From Prinia subflava (lineage: Eukaryota; Chordata; Aves; Passeriformes; Cisticolidae), in NCBI RefSeq assembly GCF_021018805.1, contig NC_086247.1, positions 138,921,602 to 138,985,601 of the forward strand: 64,000 nt of DNA, in the 5' to 3' direction. Made by a program: the position numbers and the translations under genes. Each line of letters opens with the position of its first letter. The stretch's first letter is position 1. The notes beneath the pieces were generated by a model. It was given only the letters and a program-made list of their open reading frames with translations, had not been told where the DNA came from and searched no databases. Shown here in pieces: positions 38,791 through 52,153 of this stretch.

Positions 38791-41700
38791 AACTCATCTC
38801 AACATCCTGCGACATTTTAAGCTTCCATTCTTAATTTTTTATTTTGAGAACAAGATTCTAGAGACATTAAAGTAGTGGGATGTGCTCAAAACTGGGTAAG
38901 TCTGGTAGAAGTGGTTCCAAACCCTGGAGAAAACGCCCCTGGTGCCCTGGAGCTCACTGAGGGCCCCTGGGGACACAAACCATTTCTCCAATGCCACAGC
39001 ACAGCAGCACTTGCATCCATGCACTGTCAGTGCAGCAGGAAAAGCAAGGCTGTGCTCTTACCTTTACAGATGGCAGGATTTGAAGGTAGTGTGCCTGTCA
39101 CTTCTTTGACTGAGGAAGGATGCCTGGCATAGTCCTGTTTTGGTGCCAGTAACACCTTTTCTCTGAGTATGATTCAAGGCTCAATTTATTTTCCTTCTTT
39201 ATTAATATGGAGATTTTCCTTACAAAAATGGCTTAATTCATCAATTAATTTCACTAGAAAGGCTTCTTTATCTGAAGTCTGAAGTTTAAGTTGTATGGAT
39301 GTGGCATTTTGTTGCTTAAGTGTGCTGAGAAATATGCTTGCCATTAGCAGAGTCCCATTAGTTGTGAGGTATTCTTACAACCCATATTTCAAAATCTTTC
39401 TGTGTTGGCTGTTAGTGGCATTTTTCTTTGTAAAAGCAAAAAGAAGTCAAAAACCGTGTCTGCGTCGGTTATTGTTGCTATGACAGCTGTCTTTGTCCAG
39501 TTTTAACCATCCTATTCTGAGTAGCCCTGTCTGGGGTTGTAACATCAATGGCTACGTGCAGGGGAAGCAGGAGTGGAGGTCTTTCAATGCTGTCTCTTTC
39601 TCTCAGTCAAAAAATATTTCTTTTGAGTTACACTAGTTTTAATTGGGATGCAATGAGTGGAAGCATTCCATTACTGACTCTGTTTTGGTGCCTGGCATAA
39701 TTAGGACTTGATATGATTATGATATAAATTAGTAGCCAGTTCCTTAGCACTATTTCATCATGGTTTGTCTTGAGCAAGGCAGATGGTACCGCTGATACTG
39801 GGCTTCTGAGGCTTGAAAACCGGGAAGATCACTTGAAATAAGGTGATGCAATTTTTGTACCGGGTAACATTCAGCATTATGTCTTCTTGGGATGGCAATT
39901 GTGAAACAAGCGAGAGTTCCTTGCAACATGCTATCAGTTACTGCAGAAACAGGCACAAAATAAGGGCCACCCCTCTGTCTAGGTGAGCAGTGAGTGCCAA
40001 CTTAATTTTACACCGAGGTGCAACACCAGTGTAAAAAGAGATGTGAAACAGCCCGTGTTTATTCAAACCCTCCTTTCTAGCATACTCAATGTCTTCCTCT
40101 GAAGTGGAAAGCTGACTGCTGTGTGGTCAGAGTCTATATTAAGAGTTTGTAAATGGCTGTCTTCCTAACTCTAGCTGGAAAATACTGTCATGTGAGAAGT
40201 TTTTTTGTAAGTTAGATGGCAACCTGTTGGTCTGAGTAACACATTGTTGGAAACTGTTGGTGGTAAAGTAGCAGCAGCTTGGAAAGCTCTGTCCAGCCTT
40301 GTTTTAGAGGGTAACTTCTAATACAGAATCTTGTACAGTTTAGTCCAGTTGGAGGGTCAGCTGTCTTATTTTGGAGCTCAGACTGCTGCCTTTTAAGAAG
40401 AAAGCCGTATTTTGTGACTATGAACTCCTTTTTATCTGCTTGCTGTGCCTTGTTCTGAGGGAAGGAGCAGCTGTAGTCCATTCACCAGACCTGCATTTGG
40501 CTGTTGCTGCCATTGTGTTGTGTGTAAACATGTACCATTATTTTGGATCATATAGCAGCTTGTTCAAAAGGGTCTCGCATTCCCCAGCTGTTCTGCAACT
40601 TTTCCATCTCTGAGCTTGCCAGCTGCTTAATACAGGCAACTGTAGCTGCATTTGTTTCTCTGGTGTTAAGTATTAGTGGAGATAAAATTGACTTGTTAAA
40701 TGTTAGGTGCTGTGAGCCCCTCTCCTGCTTCCAATGAAATTAATAGTAGCCTATCCTTACCACATTGAAGTTGTTAGAAGTTTTCTTTGTCAATAGTTGA
40801 ATATATTGCATAAAAATCTTTGTTTTGTAGATTTGAAACAAATACGAAATACAATTGTGTTTACATGTATACACAGCCACAGACTGTAGCAGTAACTAAT
40901 CCGAAAAGAACTGGGTTACAAAAAGGTGTCCCTTAAAGCCATGTCAACAGCTCATTTGTTTAACCACTTCTGTGAACAATGTTCAGTTTTACAAGGCAGC
41001 CTGTGCTCTCTTGTCAGCCAACCCTTTTGTTTTCTGAATCTGGGAACTTTTGTTTCAGTGGCAGGCTGGATGTCAAGGAAGGAGCAGGGGCTCTGCAATG
41101 TCCTGTACCTGCACTAAGTGCTCGGTCCAGGTGAGGAACCACAGGCTGAGACCTGCCTTTTTCAGCCTGCTCCCCCTGCCATGAAAATGATAGGAAATGT
41201 CTGGAAAATGTTTTGTGTGACTGAACTCCTCTTTACTGCAGCTTTGAATCCATAGCTATCAGCCTGGAGATACACAAATTAAAAGTCAGAGTAAATTCAA
41301 GCTCCTTTAAAAAAAGGGATATAATTCTGTTCATGACTAAACTCACTGTTCTAACCACTTAACCTGTTCTGTAATGTCAGTTTAAAACTTGGGGTGAGGA
41401 GGAGTGTATCCTTGGTTGCTGCAAGAGACTGCTAAAGATAGTGATAAAGCAAAGTTTTCAGAGGCTTGAGCTGGTGCCATTAATTAGTATTCCTTACTCC
41501 CATACAAGGGGATAAATCAGGTATTCACTTGAAATCACATTTAATGCAGTTTGTATTTGAAAAATGTAAATGTGTTTTTTCATGGTTTTGCTGTTTGATT
41601 CAAGGTGCAGGAGACTGGAGGGGAATTACTTGTGCATTCTTGTTCCTGATAGCAGGAAAGCCTGCCTCTGCCCCAGGGTGCAAGTTACCCATTGTAACTG

Positions 41701-44700
41701 GCCTGAATACCCCATTATTCAAAGAGGAAATTTCCAGGTGACTGAAGATACATTCCTTTTTTCCCCCCTTTCACCAGGCCTGCTCTATCCTTGCTGGTTA
41801 CAGCTTTCATGTTCATGTTAAACATCAACACTACCTAAATTATTCTAGGATGACTCTGACTTCATAATAGAGCCTTGACCTGTAAAAACAGAAGCAAAAC
41901 CATAAAAAAGTCTCTTGATTTAAGGTAGCATATTGCAGGATCTGTCAAACCTCCAAATAGCTGAGAATTTGAACTTTTCCATTCTAATGCTAGTGTTTTA
42001 AAAGAAGTTGGAACACTATTGGGCTAGATGTTAATTTTTCAAAGTCAGTGTTGGAGTGCTAAATCATTATTTGTCTGAAATCACAGTAGAAATACAGGCT
42101 TACAGTTTGATATGATCATACTAGGTACATAATTATGCTAGCTGAGCAGAGTCATAGATACTAGATTCAAATATCTAGTTAACTCAGAAAACTTAGAAAT
42201 GAGTGCATGTTCTGGATTTAATAATTACATGTATGAACAGATCTTTAGAAAACAGGTAATGGGGGTTCTCTTTCAGAACAGCAGATTGACCACACTTCAA
42301 AAATAGAGGAAGACAACCAAGTGTGATACTGAGGGCATGGAGAGAGGGGTAGGGAATGGAGAAGGAACTTCTGTCATAGAGAAAGTTAGGGAGAGGATCT
42401 TAACATTTTATTTTTTTCAAGTGCTGCTGGTTAATTCATAAACGCTTTTGGAATGAGTTTAGGGAATGGCCATAGAGGAGATTGGGAGAAGTGGATTTGG
42501 GGAGGTAAGAAAGTAAGGAAGTGTTGGTTTGTCATTGGTTGAACAGAGGAGGAAGACAGTATCTGATTAATAAATAGTGTTCAGTTATTGAAGGCTTTAG
42601 GAGAAATAAATATTTCTTTCAGAACATGGTGGGAAGTGAAGTGAAAAGACTTTAAATGGTCTTAAATTGCTTAAACATGTTTAAAATAATAGAGGGGGGA
42701 AAAGAAGGGATTACCCTCTCACCCACCTCCAAAGACTGTTTTTAATGAAGTTGGTGGGAGTTTTGGGAAGGCATAAAAATAAAGCATTTGAGAAAGCTTT
42801 TTGTTAGGTGTTTTTCTTTCTTTCTCTGAAATGAAAGGTTCTGCCAGTGTTTTTAACTTGGCTTAAATTTGCTCCATCCTCTACAGGGGAAAATATTTAT
42901 TTTAAAGTTTCCTCTAAACTTAAATTGGCTTCCCAGCCAATTTACAGACACGTCTGTCTGTGTAATACCTTCCAACTCCAGGAAAGCTGAAAACTCTAAG
43001 GCTTAATGAAGGAAGAGACCTTGTTGATTGCACAGGAGAGCAGCATTTCCAACAGCAGAAAAATTGCTGTTCTGAAAATGTAGCTTGAATTAATCCCTTC
43101 TATCTTTGTTTCCTTTTGCTGTTGTTAATGATTTCCTTTGCTCAGCTAGTGGTAAGTGCCATTGTGCCTCGCTCACTCCACTGATTCTTCCACTGCTCTC
43201 TGGGACTAAAATTTATAGTATGTGTCAATTTAAAGACAGAAATAGAGCAGTGGCAGATAGAGCTTCTTCAGTAAGCTGCAAGTTTATGAGAGTTATGATC
43301 TTTAATGTTGGCACTTAAAGTTATTTCTCTCCAGGGTGGTCATTGCAGCTCTTAGTGTGGGTTGTCCTGCACACTGATGAGTTTGGGTGCCTGTTATCTC
43401 CCAGGCTGTGTGGCTGAAGTCTCTGCCCTCTGTATAGGTTATCAGCCATGTGCACAGCTCCCCTGAGACCACACAAAGTTGACTCTATCACTGGAAAGAT
43501 TCAAGGCTTTGAAAGAAGGTTGCTTAAGCAAAATTTGCAATAATGAACAAAATTACAAAAAGAAAAACCCGTATTTACTTAGGTAATGTGTCAGTAAGGA
43601 TCTGGCTTAGCTAGGCTCTGTTGTTAGGGTTGCCTGTTGCAGCTGCTTGAGTTCTGGATGCTTTGCCTTGTATGTGTGCTGCGAGTGAGGCTGTGCTCTC
43701 CTCTGTAATCAGCATTTACGTGTAAAGTGCTGAAAAGTACCAGCACTGCTGCTTCTGCTCCACCTTACTCCACAAAACTACTTAGCTGAGGTATTCCTGT
43801 TCAGATCATGCTGTTGGCTTTAGGCTTAAACTGCCTTAGTCAGAGTCTTCTGTCATTTGTGGTTTAAAGTATATGCTGTGACAAATATTACTTCAAAGGA
43901 GTTTGTACAAAACTTGACCCTTGCAGAGCTCAGAGAGTAAAGACTCTCCAGAACTTTATAAACACCCTGACCATGGAATTGCATCAAACCTCTTCTGGAT
44001 GCTCCCCCCGTGCCTGTCCTCTTCCTTCCTGTTGTATTGCAGAGTGCCAATAGTTGACAGGCAGGGGATTTGTTTTTCCTGAAATGCACTTGTTTGTCTT
44101 GTCTCCATAATATTTGTTGCATGCCTGACTCAACAACTTGCATGCAAATGCCTATTTTTGTACTGATTTTGTGGGTTGGCAACAAAGTAATTGTGGCTTC
44201 CTACTGCAAGCAGAAGCCTGGTGTATGGAACTGAGTTGTTTATATGGATTCCTGGTATGGAATGCAAGTTTAATTCCTTTAGCTTGAAATTAAATTGTGT
44301 TGCATAAAATTAACTTTGAATTTAAGTGGCACTGAACCCAGCTAAACAATTTTCTAGGGCTTTACTTTAATAAAAGCAAACTATAACATAGCTAACTACT
44401 GCTAGGGATGCATTTCAGGTTCTTAAAATTTGTGGTTTAAGAGGGGAATGCTCAGCTTATACTTCTGTAATAAACTTCATGTCTGAAGTGCACTGTGTGG
44501 TGTACCCTGCTGGGATAGTACAGCCACAGATAACTTGAAGGGATTTGTGTGGGCAGGGAGAAGGCAGATGAAACATTCCAGGTGAGATATAAATTTCCAT
44601 GGCCTGGTTTGGGAACCTAACCTGCCTTACAGTAAGAGATAAAGAGCTGTGAAAAAGAAGTTACCAATGATTTTGTTTCATCTGCCCTGCTGTTAGAGGA

Positions 44701-47700
44701 CCTTTTAAGGACCTTTCTACATCTTAGCAGCCTTTTAAAAGAAATCTTTAAAGCAACATTTGGTTGAACATGCTTTTTCTGGATTCCCAGGAGGTGCCTG
44801 CCATCAAGGAGCTGCTGACATCAAAAGCAAAACCCCAAAAGGCCCATATATGTGTGTGAAGTAAGGAAACCGGGAAGGAGAGTGGTTTTGTGCTGAACTT
44901 CAGCTGAAAGATCTTCCCAAATACAATAAAGAAATGGAGCACCTCCATTACTGCCTTCAAAAATTATGATGACTTGTGACATTCCTAGAACAACATACAA
45001 ATGAAGACCGTGTCCTTCCAGTAAAACAAATGTTACTTCATTAAATGTTTCTTATGCAAAGACCAATATGAGAACTTACAATCATGCCAGTCACTTCTGA
45101 AACAAAGCAAGTAATCTTGGCATTACAGAGGTTCATTTCTTGAGGAAGCCCTGAAAAAACTTTTTCCATGAACATGTTGGTATGAATTGGCATTCTTCCT
45201 CGCACAGGAAACCACAAATTCTTACTGCGGAAAACTTCTAACTCTTGTAAAACAGTCATTAGTTTTGTGTATTAAATGTTCAGAATGTTCTAGGGTTTTT
45301 TTTTTCATGTGGTCCCTGGAGAGCTGCTCTCAGAAATGCTACTCTTTCAATAAACAGAAGATCACTTGCTCAAATGTTTCCAGTCACTTGTAGTCCCTGT
45401 GCATGCTGCTGGGGCTTGGATGCTTCTCAAATGCCTACAAGCCTGAGACCATCTTTATTGCTCAATTATTTTTACCCCCTCAAGTCTGACAGTTGCAGCA
45501 ACTGAACATGATCCCTGTATTAAATAGAGCAATGTGTTTGATGAGCTGCTTTGTTAGGGTTTCTGAAACTTGTGCACTTGAAATGGCCTTTGGTGCTGGG
45601 GCAGCTCCCGGAGCAGCGTCCCTCAGTGCACACACACACTCTGTGCTTGTGTGCACTCCTGTGTGCAATGGCTGTGTGACTTGTACACTTCTGGGATGTG
45701 ATGTGTACTATAGGCTGGGAGCTGAAGTTTCAGATGACTGGGAAAATTACTTCTGTGACTTCACTGAGCATCCCTCCTTTTCTTTATGCTAGTCTTTTTC
45801 AGCATTTTCCTCTTTTTTATTTTTTAACAAATCCCTATTCTGGATTGGGTATGCAAACTATGATCAAACTGCACATGAAGTAAAACCATTTCTTAACTGA
45901 GTTTTCCTTTGTTTTTCAAATACACTATCAAGAGTAGAACTCAAATTAGACAGCATATTCTTTTTATTTTTTTTAATAACAGAAGAAAGGACAATGGGTG
46001 AGGATGTAGCAAATCACATAAGCTAACAGTTATAAAAGATTTTGTTGTTTTGGGGTTTTTTTCTGCAGTACAGGCTACTTGTTTGAAACAGGTTTATCAT
46101 ATCTTCATCAATGTTTTATGGTTTCTACTATTTTGGAGTGTTAGCTGTGTTCTCAAGCACTGGAACGTTACTGCTGCTATTTAAGGCAGGACATCTGTCA
46201 TGATGTGTCTAGAGTCTGATTTCCCCAAGCCTGAACAATTCTTGCCTTTATGCTCTACCTATGTAGCCTTTGCTCTTTCTACAACCTAAAAATAACATAG
46301 AAATTAAACAACTCATTGAAAGTCTGTAATTTCTGAGAGCAGCATCTTGCCAGTAGCTATGTCTTGTGTCATCTGGACAATGTTGGCAGAGTTTTAAGAA
46401 TTGGCTAAACTAGGCCAAATTAACTTTTCTTTCTGGTCAGGTGTAACTTTCTGTACTGGAAGGATGTGCACAAGATAAATGCGTGCTTCTCACAAAGAGT
46501 GTTAATGCTGCACACACCCAGCCCCAGCAGCATCCTCCTGGTGTCCCACCCTCCGTTTCCTCCCTTGCTTCTGGAAGTCATGGCTTGCACATCGATTTCC
46601 TTGGAATCTGGGACTTTTCCCTTCCAGTAGCCTCACTGTTAGCTGCTCTCTTAACTCTGGTTTGTGTCCCAACAGCTGCTCAGTTTGCAGACTTTTATTG
46701 GAAGTACTTTGTACAATATTATTACAGTATTACCAAGTATTCTGTGCACAGGATAATGAGGCTACTTTGTGGAGCCTCAGAACTCTTCTGTAGAATGGGC
46801 AGACTCATTTAATCTAGAGAAATGATTCCCCTTCTCCCACTGAAGCTCTACTCTGAAAACTTTGTTCTAGAGACAGTTTTAATGAGCTTTGAAACCTGTA
46901 TCCCAGTTTTCAGAACAACCCCTTTATGTCTGTGGCCTTGCAATAATGCCGTTTTGGGGATGAAATTTTATTTCTCTTAACAGCTCTCCTCCCATTTCCC
47001 GCTCTCCTTCCTGCTCCCAGCCGTATGCATGTGCTGATTATTCTGGGGTGGTTCTAGTCCACCCCTTCAACTTTGCAAGCTGCTTGATCTCAGGTTTTGG
47101 TTGCTGGATCAGCAGATCTGTGTCTGCTGTTAGTGAACCAAGGAAGGTCTCAGACCTCCAAGGCATGTGGGAGGTGGTGCAGCAGGGACAGTGTCAGACA
47201 GGACAAAAAATATGTTCTCGGCACAGTTCACTTTGCCTAACATGGATCTGTAGATGAACATGAGTTTTCTGATGGCACCTCTCAGTTCTGATTTGACAAA
47301 AGCTTTCAAAAGGAACCTTGAAACAGTGTTTAACTGAAGCTTAAAATGCTGGAATTGGATTTTTTTTTTCCTTTGTGTTTGTAGCTCCTATACCGCTCTA
47401 TGTTTTTACATGTTGTTTGTTTAAAGGAAGTTTTGCACTTCCCAGGGAAGATTGCAGCTGGGAAAGGCCTGAAACTATTGCAGTTTCTTGGCTCTGTTGG
47501 ATTGTAACTATCTATGACTCTTACTAACCTAAAAGTGCAGATGCTTTATTGTTCATCAGATTGTAAAAATACTATGAGACCATCCAGCATCTTTTAAAAT
47601 TAGTCTGAGTTACAGCAGTTTGCATTTAGAATGGTTATGGTGACAGCATGTCTCTTTGTACTGGTGGAGAGAATTAAAGAGAGTGGGGAATAAAAGCTAA

Positions 47701-49296
47701 GGAGTAAGGAGATTTGAAATAACTGTACATGGGTCAATGCAAACAACACAGAAAGTTTTGGGAAGCTTTTTTAAACTCGGACTGAGTACTTAAAGGTTTA
47801 CTGGAGAGTAATACATGCTATTGAACCTGATGGCTTTGGCTTGTGATCACCAGTGAAGGCCTGCTTTTTCAACTAGTTTTGCAACTGGGAATTTACTTTG
47901 GCACAAGGAAGATAAGTTTCTTATTTGAGTTAGCAGAATACAAGTGTCTGGTTGGAAACATTCCCAGCAATGATCTGATTCCTAGCCTTTTCTGTAACTG
48001 CTCAAGAGTGCCACCAATGCATATTTGGGCACAAAATAATTATGACAACTTGCATAAACTGCAGGATATTTTAATGTCTCAAAACCATTTTAATATAGGG
48101 TACAAGCTGGTCATTTATAAACTCTGGCTTGAAACAAAGTAATCAGATTTAACAGGACAGCTTGGTGGATGGTCAGTCCCAGGTGTCCTGGCTTCCTAGA
48201 AAGTACCAGCCGAGTTTATCAGAACTCTTGCTTCTGCCTGCTGACTTCATGTCACCCCAGGTACAGCCTGGTGAACCGACTGCCAGCCACTGGCCCTGCA
48301 CACCTTCCTCACAGCACAAGGGTCCTGTGACTGAAGACAGCATCTCCCAGACCAAGATCTCCAGATTACTGCTGGGCTTCCTTTAGAAAGGACACCTGAG
48401 CTGCCTCTGTTGCTTGCTGCAGGTGTTGAGTTGCTCCAGTGTTTTAGAGGAGGCTGTGCTGCACTATCAGTATATTCTCCAGGCTAATTTATATATACAT
48501 TTTTAACCAAAACAAAAGAAGGCCCTATATTCTTTGACATCATAAGAAACCTTTTCCTTGTTACAGAGGGTTGAATTGAAGTATTTGGGGTAAAGAAAAA
48601 AAAACCACCTCAAACAACAAACCAGCAAACCAAAACAATTTGGTTTCTCACTTCATTCTGGCAGTAGGTGCACATCCAGTGTGTGAAGGGAAGACTCATG
48701 ACTCTGTTAAGGTCCAGATGTGAGAGGGTGTTCTGCATTACAGGTAGATGAAATAAATTTCAGAGCCATCTGGCAGTGAGCAGAGTGCAACTGCTTGACT
48801 GCTTTGAACTTCACTTGTATAAATGAACCTCTTCACAGGTTTCCTTTTGAGGAGTGTCCTGAAAAACATTCTCATTAGATTTTTTTTTTTAATTTTTGTT
48901 TTTACATTTTTGTCTGGTGATCTTATTGTCCAAAATACTGAATAATTCGGATCTGAGGTTTAGATTCAAAGTTAATATATCTCCATAGCAAAGTCCATGT
49001 TGTTCAGAGATGTTGCTGTGTTAATTGTTAACAAAGCTGCTCTCGCTGCTCAGCTGAGCTGCAGGGTTTGTTAGCTGAGCACTGCTTGTAGCCCTGTTGT
49101 TTAAGTGCTATTTTTGATGTCTCACAGCACTGACATGTGTAACTTGATTGATGTGACATGGAGGAGCCTTATCCTGAAATGTGCTTCTGGAACTTAGTTG
49201 GAACTGTTCAGATTATTCTGAAAAATACTACTTTATATTTTCTCCAGGGTTAATTGCACCATTGGTTCAATTCATTCTATTTAAATAATATACTTA

Positions 49297-49323
49297 CTTT
49301 GATCTTTGAGCACAAGATCAAAG
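49297..49323. repeat. Perfect 10-bp inverted repeat with paired TCF/LEF-like motifs
   Basis: CTTTGATCTT at 49,297-49,306 and its exact reverse complement AAGATCAAAG at 49,314-49,323 are separated by seven bases (TGAGCAC). Each arm contains CTTTGAT/ATCAAAG, the TCF/LEF binding core, in opposing orientation. It could form a small hairpin in RNA or be a paired binding site. One such arrangement can also arise by chance in 64 kb. Confidence 0.5.
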
Positions 49324-50032
49324 ATTTTATTTGGTTGTTCATGGCAACCTGTGTAATGTGTGGTTTGTGTTTGGGTTTGGATTTTGTTTTTTTTAAATCC
49401 TCTTAGTATCTTCTGTATTCAGTACTGTTGTTTGGAACAAGGCTTTATTTGTGTGTGCATCTGATTCACAAGATTCACTGTTGCATTTCGGGTGTCTTTG
49501 GAGTCTTGCTTCATTTTATCTACTGCCTTTGCTTTGTTTCTGTTTCTTTCTTGTGTGGTACTACCCATTTCCAAGATCTTGGAATTGCAGCTTTCTTTCT
49601 CATATATAGGCAAGTCTTCTGTCTTGTTCCATGGCTCAGTGAAGAAATCTCAGTTGTTGCTGAGGAAGCTTGAGGGGCTTTGAGGTGTTGCAGATCAGAA
49701 GACCATTGTAGTTCTGTAAGAGTTCCTCTGTTCTCCACTGGGGTCACTAACAGAGCATTTTTGAAAATTCACAGAGGTGAATGGAAGTGCAGTGGGCTAC
49801 ATGAATCCAAAATGCCCTCATCATGTTATTTTGTTTGAATTTTTTTTTTTAAATTTTAGGAATTCTTATTGAATTTATTTTAAATGAAATTAGTTCTGTT
49901 AATAAGGGAGTTGTTTTCAGTCATGCTGTCACAAGATGCTTAAGTCCTGGAGATAAATGTAAACAGGGGGATGTCTTGAATACGTTGTAAAGAGATGATC
50001 TGAATGGATCAGTGCATGACCTACTGGTTAAG

Positions 50033-50046
50033 GATCATGCATGATC
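50033..50046. repeat. 14-bp perfect palindrome
   Basis: GATCATGCATGATC is its own reverse complement. It sits within a short stretch where GATCA and GCATGA words recur (50,007-50,055). No associated element is recognised. Confidence 0.7.
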
Positions 50047-52144
50047 AGTCATGTCTTTCTGACTTGTCTGGAGAAACCAAATGTTTAATGTTCCTTCCAC
50101 TTCTGAATCTTTATAGAGACTGTAGTTAGCAGTGACTGTTGCCTCTGTAGGAAATTCAGCTGCTTCTATTTTGGATTTTATGGTCTTCTTTCTATCACTA
50201 GTCGATTCTTGGGTATTTGGGAAGTTTCTTTGGTGTGTGTTCCTCCTTAACTCGCTCCAAAGACTTCATTGCTAGACACCAGCCACATCCAGTTGATCCA
50301 AGCAGTCCCAACAGCTGGGATAACTTATTTTCTTTTGGAGTTGGGTGATGTGCATTTTAGGATGATGCATAATAACCTAACCAGGAGAAATGCCTGTGGA
50401 AAAAAGAAGAGGAAAACAGGATTCCTAATTATGTGACCTCTTATTAGCTTTAGGGAAAGGGTTGCTGGAAGGCAGGTATATTTTAAGGGACTTCTTTTTT
50501 ATTATGAGTCTGCACAGCTTAAATTCTCATTTAGCACTTCAACCTTTGCCTGAGCTCCACCAAATCTTCTCCTTTAGCCATAGTGACAGTATCTTTCTTT
50601 TCTGGCCAAAAAAAAGAGGCACACACATTTTAATATGCCATTTTTTTTGCCCACCGCCAGAGTGAGGAAGTAGTGTGAGTTTGGAAGGAGGACATGAGTT
50701 ATGTGAATGATGTTGTCTCAACAAATTTTGTCTGTGTAGGTAAAGACCCAACGGGAGTTAAAAAAAACTCCAGCAGAACGCTTTTTGAGAGTTTTGAAAG
50801 CAGACTAATTTGTTTTTGAGACCAGACTAATCTGAAGTACTTGATGTTCAAAACTATACACTTATTATATGTAGAACTGCCTATTTAAAGATTTTTTTCC
50901 CCCTTAATGCTTGAACTGGAGAAATGGACACCTGTCTCTCTTTGGATAAGTGCTGCCAAGTTCAAAGCTGTAAGTGGTTTTTGTGATGAACTGGAATTTC
51001 AGAGGTGACACTGCTGTCAACTCTTGCCTCTGTCCTTGAATGCAACAACTCTACTCCTCAGTGGTGCTACAGCAAACATTTGTGATCACTTCTTGGCATG
51101 TAAGAAGTTCAGCATCTTTAAAGCAATGAACACTTCATGCTGCTGATGGCTTTGGAGTAACTAATTTAAGTGGAAACTGAGCCGTTCCTTACTAAAAATG
51201 TGCTCCAGATTGTGTTTGTAAACATTCTAGAGATTAATTGATCCATCTGATTTTCAGTATTTCTCATATATTTCAGGGAGATAGTAAAGTATCAAAACTG
51301 ATGTGAAATTGATTTGAGAAAGAGAACAGACTGGCTTGAAGGAATGTCTGTCTAGTCCTTTGTGCCTCGTATTAACCCTGAAACTTATGTACTGGGTATG
51401 CCATAGACTTCAATTACAATAAGGAGATAACACGGCAGAAAAATGAGTCAGAGAAGTGAGGTTATCTAAGAAAATCAAAAAAATTTACCTTGTAATAATG
51501 AATAATTGAATGTATGGGTTTTTTTGAAGAGGTGGGTAAGAACTGCAATCTGCATAATGTGTTCTAAAGGAAAAAAATGCTGTTGTTATGAAGTCAGAAC
51601 CTGCAAATGTCTCTGAGTCTGAAGAAATGTTTCAAAAATTCATTTTGAGGACTTGCAAGACAATCTAATAAGCGTGTGTGGAAATCTGCTCCATAGTACT
51701 ATTAGGTTGGCAGGAGACATTGGTTTACATACTAATAAAATATCACTTTCATGAGTGTTGCTACTCAACAAGACTAAGAACATTATAATTTGGTTTTACA
51801 GCCCTTTCAGAAGATGTTCTGCATAATTGATGCCCCTGCCAAAGGAGCCAAGAGAGGCATTGTAATGGTACCATGTCTGATGTCACATTTTAGTTGTTAA
51901 AGAGCTATTAAATAATGAAACCTTTAAATCTAAGATCATATTTCATTTTGGCTAAAACTGGCATTTATTTAATTACACTTGTGCTTCATTTCTGGGGGGT
52001 TTATGGGGAAAGTTTGAAAGTTGTAATTGTTCTTGCTCAGATAAACAGCTGAGCAGGCAATTGACTGCAAGTCTCATTAGACATCAATGTTGGCCTGTGT
52101 TAGGATGGATGACTGGGACTGAGTTAATGGCAGCTGGCTTAAGG

Positions 52145-52153
52145 TATAAAAGG
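52145..52153 (+). promoter_or_regulatory. TATA-box-like motif in the intron
   Basis: TATAAAAGG matches the TATA consensus well and is flanked by G-rich sequence on the left and a pyrimidine-rich stretch about 10 bases downstream. It might serve an internal promoter or belong to an old LTR. No LTR ends, CpG cluster or first exon with a donor is evident, so the call is weak. Confidence 0.15.

Noticed and set aside
46483..46812. 109-codon plus-strand frame with hydrophobic stretch
   Set aside because: No recognisable family and no flanking splice sites in phase.
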